The translations under genes were made by a program, and so were the position numbers. Of a stretch of 64,000 nucleotides of DNA, positions 1 to 8,362 are shown piece by piece (position 1 is the first letter of the stretch; each line of letters starts with the position of its first letter). The DNA is from Pseudonocardia sp. MH-G8 (GTDB taxonomy: Bacteria > Actinomycetota > Actinomycetes > Mycobacteriales > Pseudonocardiaceae). The stretch lies in the NCBI RefSeq assembly GCF_002262885.1, contig NZ_NKYF01000028.1:1-64000 (forward strand), given 5' to 3'. The notes beneath the pieces are model-generated. The model did no database searches. It saw nothing but the letters and a program-made list of their open reading frames with translations, and had not been told where the DNA came from.

Positions 1-104
1 TCAACTGGTCGATCTGGCGACGACGCCGCCAACACCAGGCACGCGCATGCCACTACCGACGTCGCGGCCACCGACCACCGCGGACATGAACTGCCGTTGC
101 AGTA

Positions 105-1250
105 CTAGCCGCGATTGACGATGAAGTGCTCGAGGTCCGAGGCGACCCTGGCTGTTCCGCTGTATCCGACGGCTGCCCAACTCTCCCATTGTTGAACTGG
201 TAGCGGACTTGTCACGCGGTCGCCGATATGCGTGAGGATCAACTGTTTGGCTTCCGCTCGCTCGGCGACGGCTCCGACCTTCTGAACCTCGACGTGCGAC
301 TCAAGAATATGTGAAAGGATCTTGGCGGGCACGTTCGTCGCCTCGCGGACATTTACTGCCTCGTGGAGCAGGACATCAGTGGAACGGGCGAGGGTGATCA
401 GGTTCTCGCTGTACGTCGTGTCGCCCGAGAACGTGACCGACCCGTACTTCGTGTCGAAACGATACGCGAAACTGGGGAACACCGGGCCGTGTGGAACCAG
501 GCTCGCGGAAACGATGACGTTGTCGTCGCGCATCACGACGAAGGGCTCCATCGTCGGGCTCGTATCGACGTACGAGGCCGGGATGTGCCCCGGGATGCCG
601 ATGTCATTCACTCGGACCAGGTCACGCGGATCCGACGAACCGCTGTCACGCATGAAGATGTTGCTGCTGTACGCGTATGCTTGGCTGCACATCTCGGTGA
701 GGTCGCGCATTCCAGGCGTCGGGTTGTCCGGGGCCACGGTACCCACGTCGCCTCCTCCGAACTTCCCGGGCAGTGCACCCGCCGGGCCCGGGCCGTAGAC
801 ATCGATCGGCGACAACATGTCCCCCGTGAAGTTCGGGCCGGAGCCCGCAAGCATGATGAAGTTGTAGTAGTCGGCGATGTGGTCTGCGTGCAGATGAGTG
901 ATGAAGATCGACCGCAACGCGGAGAATCGGAGACCTGCATGTATGTACTGTGTCGTGCTGCCCCTGCCGCAATCCACGAGATAAACCGCTCCGTCGACGA
1001 TCAGCGCGGTCGAGATGCCAGCTCTTTCCCGCTCGACCGGGGGCCCGGCCTGCGTTCCCAGGGTGACCACGTGCAGCCCTGTGGAGAAAGCTCTGTCGTC
1101 GGGCTGTACCGTTGTGAAGCCTTCGTCCGTCTTCGTGCCGCCACAGGCCGACAGAGCGGTGATGGCTGCCAGCCCGCCCATGCCAGAAAGCAATGCCCGC
1201 CGCGTGGGCGGGACCTGAATCGGCGATGCACCGTTGCGTGTCCGACGCAT
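105..1250 (-). CDS. Tat-exported metallo-beta-lactamase-fold lipoprotein
   Basis: The 381-residue product starts with a twin-arginine signal (Arg17-Arg18 before a hydrophobic stretch) that ends in a lipobox (LSAC, Cys36), so it is probably folded in the cytoplasm, exported by Tat and lipid-anchored outside. The zinc-binding HLHADH motif of the metallo-beta-lactamase fold is at residues 119-124, and a SGDT motif follows near residue 275. The layout resembles RNase Z/arylsulfatase-like MBL hydrolases; the substrate cannot be read from sequence. It is the last gene of a minus-strand run with the AraC regulator, the NmrA-like protein, YciI-like protein and hydrolase, about 106 bases behind the AraC gene. 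Confidence 0.85.
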   Translation of the reverse strand: MRRTRNGASPIQVPPTRRALLSGMGGLAAITALSACGGTKTDEGFTTVQPDDRAFSTGLHVVTLGTQAGPPVERERAGISTALIVDGAVYLVDCGRGSTTQYIHAGLRFSALRSIFITHLHADHIADYYNFIMLAGSGPNFTGDMLSPIDVYGPGPAGALPGKFGGGDVGTVAPDNPTPGMRDLTEMCSQAYAYSSNIFMRDSGSSDPRDLVRVNDIGIPGHIPASYVDTSPTMEPFVVMRDDNVIVSASLVPHGPVFPSFAYRFDTKYGSVTFSGDTTYSENLITLARSTDVLLHEAVNVREATNVPAKILSHILESHVEVQKVGAVAERAEAKQLILTHIGDRVTSPLPVQQWESWAAVGYSGTARVASDLEHFIVNRG

Positions 1251-1356
1251 TCTCGTCTCCTGGTGGTCGACGCTGCACGAATATCGCCCAGTCGTCGCAG
1301 GACGGCGTCCTGCCGGGATCCGGCAAGAGCGAGCTGTGCCTGGTAACCGCCGGGAG

Positions 1357-2406
1357 TCAGCGAAGGGGATTCGTAGGTGTGGCCCTCAGGCTCACGGAGG
1401 GCATGACGCCGTAGACCGCCTTGTAGGAGGCGGCGAACCGTCCGATGTGGAAGAACCCCCATCGGGTCGCGATCTCGGTGACGGTCGTCCCGTCCGTGGC
1501 GTCGGCAGCCAGGAGCTCGCGATGAGCCCTGTCGAGCCGGATCCGCCGCATGTACTGGTGCGGGGTTTCGTCGAGCGCGCGCCGGAAACCCAGTTCGAGG
1601 CCGCGCACGGTGAGACCGAGATGGCGTGCCAGCTCGCTCACGTTGAACACGGCCGCGGCCTCGTCCTCGATCAGGCGCATCGCTGCCCGGACCGCTTTGC
1701 TCGGAGCTGCACGGTAAGCGGGCTTGGCAGGAGTGCTGAGATCGTGCTCCAGCCCGAGGAGGACGGCGTTCAGGGCGTGCTCGGAGAGCTGGTGCAGCAG
1801 TCTGCCGGGAACGGCGTCGAGGTCGTCGTACCGCCCCAGGATCTCAGTGAGCAGTCTGGCGGCGCTGATGACGACGTGGCCCTGCTCCAGCGACAGCACC
1901 TGGTGCACGAACCGCGGTGGTCGGTCCGAATCGTGGTCGCCCGTCAAGGTCCGTGCCGCACGGGCGAGCGATGAGGTCGTGACGCGCAGCATGAGAGCGT
2001 TGCAGTCGGCGCTCCACCCGGTGAGGAAGCGACCTTCTGGCGCGATGACGACGACCGAGTCCCCGGCCCGTGCCTCGACGACCTCGCGCCCTTCCCAGAC
2101 GCGCATGTGGCCCGACAGCGGTATCGCGATCCCGAGGTACCTGGAATCGGCGTGCCGGTCGATGACCACGTCCGCGCCGAAGCTCATCCGACCGACCCCG
2201 ACGGAGCCGGTGTCGGCGTAGAAGGCACGCGCGTCGACGTCACAGCGGTCATCGGGGCGGGTACGCAGCCGGCCCGGTGCCATGAACCGCCTGATCTCCA
2301 CCTCCGCAACCTCGAGATCGTGTGTCTCGTAGCGCTTGTACGCGGTGAGCGACGGCAGGACGGCGTCGAGACGTGGCCGCTGGGCAACGTCGGGCAAAGC
2401 GGTCAT
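1357..2406 (-). CDS. AraC-family transcriptional regulator
   Basis: The product is a 349-residue regulator with an N-terminal cupin-like sensing domain (about residues 30-200) and a C-terminal double helix-turn-helix (about 240-345). The second HTH has the usual family signature (WGFFHIGRFAASYKAVYG). Its ATG overlaps the stop of the NmrA-like gene in an ATGA junction, so the two are probably translationally coupled. It most likely controls the neighbouring catabolic run or the divergent demethylase/one-carbon genes; this is inferred from position only. The ligand is unknown. Confidence 0.88.
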   Translation of the reverse strand: MTALPDVAQRPRLDAVLPSLTAYKRYETHDLEVAEVEIRRFMAPGRLRTRPDDRCDVDARAFYADTGSVGVGRMSFGADVVIDRHADSRYLGIAIPLSGHMRVWEGREVVEARAGDSVVVIAPEGRFLTGWSADCNALMLRVTTSSLARAARTLTGDHDSDRPPRFVHQVLSLEQGHVVISAARLLTEILGRYDDLDAVPGRLLHQLSEHALNAVLLGLEHDLSTPAKPAYRAAPSKAVRAAMRLIEDEAAAVFNVSELARHLGLTVRGLELGFRRALDETPHQYMRRIRLDRAHRELLAADATDGTTVTEIATRWGFFHIGRFAASYKAVYGVMPSVSLRATPTNPLR

Positions 2407-3263
2407 GCGGCTCTCCCGAATGTCGATGCGTGGTCCGCCACGAACTTCGCGAGCGAGCTGGACGCGCGCCCGATCAGCCGTTCCACATCCTGCGATACGG
2501 CGCCGACCGACTCATCACGAGAGTAGAGCTGCATGAGCTCCACCACGTGCCGGCAGATCCACTCGGGCGCTCCCGCGCGTGCCGCGCCGGAGCGCAGTTC
2601 TTCGAGGGTGAGCCGGACGTGGGCGACCCGCCGTCCCACACCGACCGACAGGCGATCCGCGATGTCGGCCGGGGTGAGCGACTCCGGCCCGGTCATCTCG
2701 TAGACACGTGCGTGGTGGGGGAGAGGATCACGGAGCACGGCCGTGGCCGCAGCAGCGATGTCCCGTGCGTCGACCAGGGCGAGACGATGATCGTCGAGCG
2801 CCATGGGCAGCGTGCCCTCGGAGATCGCCGGAGCGAGTCCGAGCAGGTTCTGCATGAAGTAGTTCGGTCGCAGGACCGTCCACCCCAGCCCGGACGCCGA
2901 GAGCCGTGCCTCGATCGCGGCATGCGCGCGGCCGACCCAGCTCGGCTTGTCCGGTCCGGTGGCCGCGCTACCGGCGGAGACCTTCACGATGTGGCGGACG
3001 CCGGCCTCGGCTGCCGCATCGATCAGCCCGCCCTGGTGCACCGCCATCTCGGGGTGCTGGCTGCTGTTGAGGAACACCACGTCCACTCCGGCGACCGCGG
3101 CCACGACCGATTCGCGGTCCGAGAGCTCCATGCGCACCAGGGGCAGGTCGGAGCCCGGCAACGCATCACGGCGCGTCGTGGCCCGGAACTCCGCCCCACC
3201 GTCGATCAGCCCGGACACGACGGACCGACCGATCGTGCCCGTGGCGCCGGTCACGAGGATCAT
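2403..3263 (-). CDS. NmrA-like NAD(P)-binding protein
   Basis: The product is a 286-residue atypical short-chain dehydrogenase of the NmrA/SDR_a5 type. The Rossmann motif GATGTIG (residues 6-12) lies at the extreme N terminus, so the start at 3263 is preferred over an upstream in-frame ATG at 3320, which would add an unrelated tail. Such proteins act as NAD(P)H-quinone reductases or as redox-sensing regulators. It begins 11 bases after the YciI-like gene and its stop overlaps the AraC start by 4 bases, so it belongs to the same transcript. Confidence 0.85.
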   Translation of the reverse strand: MILVTGATGTIGRSVVSGLIDGGAEFRATTRRDALPGSDLPLVRMELSDRESVVAAVAGVDVVFLNSSQHPEMAVHQGGLIDAAAEAGVRHIVKVSAGSAATGPDKPSWVGRAHAAIEARLSASGLGWTVLRPNYFMQNLLGLAPAISEGTLPMALDDHRLALVDARDIAAAATAVLRDPLPHHARVYEMTGPESLTPADIADRLSVGVGRRVAHVRLTLEELRSGAARAGAPEWICRHVVELMQLYSRDESVGAVSQDVERLIGRASSSLAKFVADHASTFGRAA

Positions 3264-3274
3264 GGTCGCGCTGC

Positions 3275-3667
3275 TCAGGTGGTCGCGGACCGAGTGGTGG
3301 TGCCCTCGTTCAGGCACCACGCCCTGACCTCGAACCGGCGTGCCCCTCGTGAGTGCATCGGGTCGGCCTCCGCCAACCGGACGGCCTCGTCGAGGCTCGC
3401 GGCGCGGTAGACGAACACGCCCTCACCGTTCCACTCGGCCCCGTCGGCCGAAGCCACGGGGCCGGCGGCGAACATCACACCGCTGTCCTCCAGCTGCTTC
3501 TGGTAGGGCAGATGCTCGTCCAGCGCCGCCTCGACGGGCCCGAAGCCGTCGACCGGCTTGGACTGGATCAAGAACAGCTGTTCGGCGTGCAGGTCGAGCT
3601 CGCGGGAGCGGTTCAGCAGTTGCTCCCAGGTCATGCCGTCGACGCTGCCGGCGGTGTCGTTGCTCAT
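3275..3667 (-). CDS. YciI-like domain protein
   Basis: The product is a 130-residue protein with the YciI/DGPF-like alpha-beta fold. It has an N-terminal helix, then a FLIQSKPVDGF strand, a 'DEHLPYQKQLEDSGVMFAAGP' type region (about residues 50-70) and a C-terminal RRFEVRAW strand. The ATG at 3667 is preceded by an AGAAGG ribosome site. Members are small possible lyases or dehalogenase-like enzymes of catabolic operons. It sits between the alpha/beta hydrolase and the NmrA-like gene with short gaps, so it probably acts in the same pathway. No specific reaction can be assigned. Confidence 0.75.
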   Translation of the reverse strand: MSNDTAGSVDGMTWEQLLNRSRELDLHAEQLFLIQSKPVDGFGPVEAALDEHLPYQKQLEDSGVMFAAGPVASADGAEWNGEGVFVYRAASLDEAVRLAEADPMHSRGARRFEVRAWCLNEGTTTRSATT

Positions 3668-3699
3668 CGGATGCCTTCTCTCGGGACGTGGGTTGCGGC

Positions 3700-4806
3700 T
3701 CAGGCGTCGACGTCGCTGCTCAGGAAACCGCGGATGGTCTCCGCCGCCTCCTCCGGCGCTTCGAACGGCCAGAAGTGACCAGCGTCGAACAGGTGCAGCC
3801 CACTGCCCTTCGGCAGCATCGCCAGCACGTCCGGGTCGCTGTAGAACTCGTGCGGCTGGCCGGGGTCCTCCCGGCCCTGGAGGAGCAGCACCGGGCAACG
3901 CCAGGCAGCGATGAGGCGCGTACGGCGCTCGACCCACTCCTGCCGGAAGGAAGAGGAGTTGAAGTAGCGCGGGACTGCCGTGTTGATGCCGGGATAGGAG
4001 AACTCGGCGACCGTCCGGGTGAGGAGCGCGTCGTCGACCGGCTTCGTCGCGAGGGCCGTGTAGGCCACGATCGTGGTGGTGCGTGCGTTCTCCAACACGA
4101 ACGGTGCGGTCGGCGCGGTGAACATCAGCTCCTGCGGGTGCAGGCTGGGGTGCAGGTGCCACAGGTGTTGCTGACCGCGGCCGTACCGGATGACCCGATC
4201 CCCGACGTCGGCGACCAGATGATCTGCCGGCGGCGTCCCGCGATCATGGGTGATGAGGCTGAAGCGGTCGACACCGATGGTGTCCAACAGCGCCTTCAGC
4301 TGCTCGGCCACGCCCTCCTGCCGGTAGTCGCCGGTGCGCTTGTCGGATTGGCCGTAGCCCTTGAGGTCGATGGCGATGCAGCGGTGCCGGTCGGAGACGG
4401 CCGCCATCACCAGGTGCCACTGGAACCAGGAGTCCGGCACGCCGTGCAGGAAGACCACCGGATCACCGTCGGCCGGTCCGCTCTCGACGTAGTGCCACCG
4501 CACGGTCTCCCCGTCGCCGGGAGCGTCGACGAAGCGGTGGGTGAACTCGGTGCCGGCGAGCACCTCGACCTCGCCGTCGGAGGACGGCGGCGGAGCGGCG
4601 ACCTCGGAGATGGTCGCGAGACGTCGAGCGATGTCGCCCATCGGGGCTTCGGCACCGAAGAAGTCCTCCGGCGCCGCGATGATCTTCGGCAGTACGTGGG
4701 GCAGCTCCTGCCACATGGTCGCCACGGCGGCCAGGTGGTGCGCCACACGCGCGGGCGGCTCGGTCCAGCCGTCGGCGACGCGAGTCGAGCTGGGGGTGGA
4801 CGTCAT
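3700..4806 (-). CDS. alpha/beta hydrolase, epoxide hydrolase-like
   Basis: The 368-residue product has the alpha/beta-hydrolase fold: oxyanion motif HGVPDS (121-126), a nucleophile elbow HDRG (Asp188) and a C-terminal AGHFWPFE histidine. An aspartate nucleophile is typical of epoxide hydrolases and haloalkane dehalogenases, not esterases. The elbow reads HDRGT instead of the common HDWGG, so the exact subfamily is open. An N-terminal extension of about 85 residues precedes the fold. The gene is 145 bases behind the LigM-like demethylase gene and heads the run of YciI, NmrA, AraC and MBL genes. A role in degrading a methoxylated or epoxidised aromatic is inferred. Confidence 0.8.
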   Translation of the reverse strand: MTSTPSSTRVADGWTEPPARVAHHLAAVATMWQELPHVLPKIIAAPEDFFGAEAPMGDIARRLATISEVAAPPPSSDGEVEVLAGTEFTHRFVDAPGDGETVRWHYVESGPADGDPVVFLHGVPDSWFQWHLVMAAVSDRHRCIAIDLKGYGQSDKRTGDYRQEGVAEQLKALLDTIGVDRFSLITHDRGTPPADHLVADVGDRVIRYGRGQQHLWHLHPSLHPQELMFTAPTAPFVLENARTTTIVAYTALATKPVDDALLTRTVAEFSYPGINTAVPRYFNSSSFRQEWVERRTRLIAAWRCPVLLLQGREDPGQPHEFYSDPDVLAMLPKGSGLHLFDAGHFWPFEAPEEAAETIRGFLSSDVDA

Positions 4807-4951
4807 TGTCGATCTCCCTGATGAGATGTGGATGGATCAGGTGGCTGTGTTGACCCGGGTCGTTCCGAGCGGGAGGTCCGTCGGCGCTGCTCGGTGGAGC
4901 GGGGTGCAGCCGGTGCGCACCGGGGCCGTGCCCGCCTGCCGCACATCCACG

Positions 4952-6313
4952 TCAGCTCGCAGCGCCCGTTCGCACCGTCACGCGCACCTCCGTCTCGCGG
5001 TGCTGCTCGACCCTCGGCTTGACGCCGATGGACGCCTCGTCCCCCCACACGAGCGTCAGCCGCTGCCCGTCCTGGGCGAGCTCCGCGTCGACGGTCGCCA
5101 AGGAGACGACGCACCCGTGGTTGACCGTGAACATCGGATCCATCGCCAGCCCGACGCCCGCACCGTCGTGCAGGACCCGGTCGTAGTGGATGAGCGAGTA
5201 CCCGCCGGTCGGCAGCCCGAGGTACTTGGCTCCCCGACCGCCCCCGAACAGGCTGCTCGTGATCACCCGCCCGGTGTCCTCGTCGTCCCACTCGAGCCAC
5301 ACCTTCCGGCGGCTCGGTCCGGCAGCGATCTCCTCCAGCGCCTCGCGGCCGACGAAATCGTGGTCGAAACGGACCACGCGCCCGTAACCCAGGTCGTAGG
5401 GCGTGAGGTAGTAGTCCTCGATCGAGTCCGACACGAAGCTGCCGGCGAGGGAGGCATGCGCCTCGAAGCCCTCCCCGGGCAGGTACTCCCGATAGGCCTT
5501 CAGATCGTCACCGGTGTAGATCGCCGGCAATGGCCGGGCGATCCATCCGGACTCGTTGGACGTGGTGGGGTAGGACAGTGCGCCGCCCTCGAGCATGCCG
5601 AACCGCGTCCCTGCCTCGAGCAGGGCGTCCTTGACGCGTGCGGAGTGCTCGCGCGGCCCGAAGATCTCCAGGCCCGTGTGCTCCTGGCCGGGGGTGCCGA
5701 CCATCGTGTGGTTGAGTGCACGGACCGGCACGCCGGCGATCTCGAACTCGCCGATGGTGAAGAACTTGATGCGGTCGAGCCTCGCGCCCGAGGCGGACCC
5801 GACGACCTCCAGAGCGCTCGGTCCCTGGATCTGGTAGCGGAACAGCAGGCGCTCGCGAGGGTTGATCATGCTGGCCTCGTCGCGCGTCACCTCGACGTCG
5901 TAGTCGCCGGTTTCGGCGTGGAACTGCACCCAGTTCGCCGCCACCGGCGCCCCGACCAGCGCATATTCGTCCTCGTCGAGCCCGAAGAGGATGGCGTCGC
6001 CGATGAACAGCCCGCGTGGGCTCACCGCGACGAATTGCTTGGCCTTGTTCTTCCCGAAGGTGGCGAAGGAGTTCACCCCGACGTCGGAGAAAAGGCGTGT
6101 GGTGTCGGGGCCGCGGAAGTACACGTCGCTCATGTGGAACGACTGGTCGAACAGGATCGCCGACTCGCGCCACACGCGCTGCTCGTCACGCCAGTTCGCG
6201 TACTCCACCTGTGGGATCGGGAACTGGTACGGGCCGCGGGGATCGGAGCGCAACATCCTGGCCGGGTTGCCGCCGCTGCGGTCGATGGCCTGCTGGAGGT
6301 TGAAAGCGGTCAT
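4952..6313 (-). CDS. ligM: tetrahydrofolate-dependent O-demethylase, LigM/DesA-like
   Basis: The 453-residue product belongs to the GcvT/aminomethyltransferase superfamily. It matches the LigM/DesA branch (vanillate or syringate O-demethylases, about 460-470 residues) in length and in conserved blocks: NWRDEQRVWRESAILFDQ (about residue 40), NKAKQF, QIQGP, ESGW, PLPAIYTGDDLKAYREYLP and SIEDYYLTPYDLGYG. The start at 6313 follows a GAAGGGGA ribosome site; an upstream in-frame ATG at 6448 would add a low-complexity tail. The family transfers a methyl group from an aryl methoxy group to tetrahydrofolate. The divergent metF-purU-folP genes strongly support that chemistry. Which methoxy compound is used is unknown; glycine-cleavage T protein is less likely because no gcvP/gcvH is nearby. 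Confidence 0.85.
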   Translation of the reverse strand: MTAFNLQQAIDRSGGNPARMLRSDPRGPYQFPIPQVEYANWRDEQRVWRESAILFDQSFHMSDVYFRGPDTTRLFSDVGVNSFATFGKNKAKQFVAVSPRGLFIGDAILFGLDEDEYALVGAPVAANWVQFHAETGDYDVEVTRDEASMINPRERLLFRYQIQGPSALEVVGSASGARLDRIKFFTIGEFEIAGVPVRALNHTMVGTPGQEHTGLEIFGPREHSARVKDALLEAGTRFGMLEGGALSYPTTSNESGWIARPLPAIYTGDDLKAYREYLPGEGFEAHASLAGSFVSDSIEDYYLTPYDLGYGRVVRFDHDFVGREALEEIAAGPSRRKVWLEWDDEDTGRVITSSLFGGGRGAKYLGLPTGGYSLIHYDRVLHDGAGVGLAMDPMFTVNHGCVVSLATVDAELAQDGQRLTLVWGDEASIGVKPRVEQHRETEVRVTVRTGAAS

Positions 6314-6650
6314 GGATGTCGTCCCCTTCTCCGGCCCCGCGCCGAGACCCGGCGGCGCCGGCGGTGCACGGCGGGCGATCCTGCGTGTGGCGGCCCAATC
6401 TAGGAGCGCTCGCGCAGTGGGGATAGCCACGGATCGAAGGGGCCTCATGCACTACGCGAACCCCGGCGCTCCAGGTTTGTCCGCGTGCTGGGCGCGCGCC
6501 GCCGGAGGACGGGGTTCGTCAGCCGGCGCCGACTGCTTCGGCTGGTGGCTAGCTGGCGTTCGCCGGCGTACCTAGCGTTCCCGGTCATCGTCACACCCGC
6601 GGCCGACGTACGACACCCAGGAGGCCGCTTCCGACCGAGAGGAACGCCGG
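6314..6650. other. 337-bp divergent intergenic region of the one-carbon cassette
   Basis: This gap separates the divergent ligM-like and metF genes and should carry both promoters. I see no convincing small gene in it. A GAACCCCG arm at 6458-6465 can pair with CGGGGTTC at 6510-6517, with CTCC/GGAG pairing just inside. This could be a leader hairpin or an operator on the metF side. A good Shine-Dalgarno sequence (GAGAGGAA) lies just before metF at 6651. Confidence 0.4.
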
Positions 6651-7511
6651 ATGAGTGCCGAGCAGCGCGCCGCCTCCCCAGCCGCCGATGATCGGCATCT
6701 CCAATTGCTGAACGAGGCCACGATGGAGGTCATTCCGCTGAAGGGCGCGCAGGATCAGATTCTGGCGACGCCCGAGGATGCCACGGTCGCCGTGACCTGC
6801 TCTCCGAAGTTCGGTCTGCGTCGCACGCTGGAGTACTGCGCCCTGGCAGCGAACTCCGGACGACGCGTGGTCCCCCACCTGGCGGCCCGCATGGTGACGG
6901 ATCGCGCGGCGCTGCGCGATTTCGTGCAACGCGTCGCGGACCTGGGCGTGACCGATCTCTACGTCATCGGCGGCGACGCCGCGACCCCTGTCGGCCGGTA
7001 CCACGAGGCCGCCGCAATGCTCGACGACCTGTCGTCGATGGAGCACCCGTTCACGCGGATCGGCATCGGTTGCTATCCCGAGGGCCATCCGAACATCGAC
7101 GACGACCGCCTGTGGGAGGCGCTCCTGCGCAAGCAGGATTGGGCCACGTACATGGTCAGTCAAATGTGCTTCGACGCTTCGACGCTCACGTCGTGGTTGA
7201 CGCAGGCGCGAGCGCGCGGCGTGACGCTGCCGATCCGGGTCGGCATCGCCGGGCCGTTGAAGCTCGCCAAGCTCACCGAGCTGTCACTGCGTATCGGGGT
7301 CGGCCCGTCGCTGCGGTTCCTGGCCAAGCAGCACGGACTGGTCGGCAACGTGCTCCTCGGACGGACCTACGACCCCGCTCCGCTCGTGCGGGCATTGCTC
7401 GCTGCCGAGCCGAGGCCGGGCGGCGACATCGAGGGCTTGCACGTCTTCACGTTCAACCAGGTGCCCGTCTTCCGGGCCTGGATCGGCACGCAGGGTGGAG
7501 CGACGGCATGA
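6651..7511 (+). CDS. metF: methylenetetrahydrofolate reductase
   Basis: The 286-residue product is a MetF-type TIM-barrel flavoprotein of usual length. Family blocks are visible: VTCSPKFGLRRTLE (48-61), VPHLAARM (74-81), VIGGDA (105-110) and GCYPEGHP (140-147). In this setting it is expected to run in the oxidative direction, turning the 5-methyl-tetrahydrofolate made by the demethylase into 5,10-methylene-tetrahydrofolate, whereas biosynthetic MetF supplies methionine synthesis. Its TGA overlaps the purU ATG (ATGA). A second, biosynthetic metF is expected elsewhere in the genome. Confidence 0.9.
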   Translation: MSAEQRAASPAADDRHLQLLNEATMEVIPLKGAQDQILATPEDATVAVTCSPKFGLRRTLEYCALAANSGRRVVPHLAARMVTDRAALRDFVQRVADLGVTDLYVIGGDAATPVGRYHEAAAMLDDLSSMEHPFTRIGIGCYPEGHPNIDDDRLWEALLRKQDWATYMVSQMCFDASTLTSWLTQARARGVTLPIRVGIAGPLKLAKLTELSLRIGVGPSLRFLAKQHGLVGNVLLGRTYDPAPLVRALLAAEPRPGGDIEGLHVFTFNQVPVFRAWIGTQGGATA

Positions 7512-8362
7512 GCGAGATGGTGCTCACGCTCTCCTGCCCGGATCGCCCCGGACTGGTTCAGGCGGTCTCGACCTTCGTGACCGGCCGCGACCTCAACATC
7601 GTCGAGAGCCACCAGTTCACCGACCGCGACGCCGGCCGCTTCTACATGCGTGTCGTCGCGGAGGAACTGGCCGACGGACCGGTGGACGTCGACGCCCTGC
7701 GGCAGGAGTTCGAGGTCATCTCTCGTGGTCCCGACACGGACTGGCGTCTGGTCGACGCCCGGCGCAGACCCCGAGTGGTGATCATGGTCAGCAAGCACGG
7801 GCACTGCCTCAACGACCTCCTCTTCCGGGTGCGCACCGAGCAGCTGCGCGCAAACGTGGTCGCTGTCGTGTCCAACCACCTCGTATGGCGGGAACTCGTC
7901 GAGTCGATGGGCATCGCGTTCGTGCACCATCCGGTCGACGCCGGCTCCAAGGCCGATGCCGAGGACAAGCTGCTGCAGCTCGTCGAGGAGGAGCAGGTGG
8001 AGCTGGTGGTTCTCGCCCGCTACATGCAGATTCTCTCGCCCGCGCTGTGCGACCGACTTCAGGGCCGGGTGATCAACATTCACCACTCGATGCTCCCCAG
8101 TTTCAAGGGCGCGCGGCCCTACGACCAGGCCTATGACCGAGGTGTGAAGCTGGTGGGCGCGACCGCCCACTACGTCACGTCGAACCTCGACGAGGGCCCG
8201 ATCATCGAGCAGGAAGTGCAGCGGGTCGACCATGCGATGAGCGCGGCGGCTGTTGCTTCGCTCGGCCGCGACACCGAATGTCTGGCACTGGCACGGGCGG
8301 TGCGCTACCACCTCGAGAATCGGGTGATCGTCCACGGCGGCAGGACGGTCGTCCTGAAGTGA
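7508..8362 (+). CDS. purU: formyltetrahydrofolate deformylase
   Basis: The 284-residue product has an N-terminal ACT domain (about 3-80) and a formyltransferase-like catalytic domain. The catalytic trio is present: Asn190 and His192 in NIHHS, and Asp228 in NLDEGPI. PurU hydrolyses 10-formyl-tetrahydrofolate to formate and tetrahydrofolate. Beside ligM and metF this is the exit step that frees the folate carrier after a methyl group has been oxidised. The start is fixed by an ATGA overlap with metF, and the end overlaps the folP GTG by 4 bases. No folD is in the window, so the cyclohydrolase step must be supplied elsewhere. Confidence 0.92.
   Translation: MSEMVLTLSCPDRPGLVQAVSTFVTGRDLNIVESHQFTDRDAGRFYMRVVAEELADGPVDVDALRQEFEVISRGPDTDWRLVDARRRPRVVIMVSKHGHCLNDLLFRVRTEQLRANVVAVVSNHLVWRELVESMGIAFVHHPVDAGSKADAEDKLLQLVEEEQVELVVLARYMQILSPALCDRLQGRVINIHHSMLPSFKGARPYDQAYDRGVKLVGATAHYVTSNLDEGPIIEQEVQRVDHAMSAAAVASLGRDTECLALARAVRYHLENRVIVHGGRTVVLK

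Noticed and set aside
1..104. A gene fragment at the left edge
   Set aside because: The minus-strand frame that covers it reads low-complexity residues out of phase with the MBL gene. No start, domain or ribosome site supports it.
4541..6403. A 620-codon plus-strand frame opposite the hydrolase and ligM-like genes
   Set aside because: No recognisable domain, Arg/Ala-rich composition, and it crosses two genes with clear family signatures on the other strand.
6314..6650. Tetrahydrofolate riboswitch before metF
   Set aside because: The gap has a possible hairpin but I cannot match the known THF riboswitch core, which is described mainly in Firmicutes.
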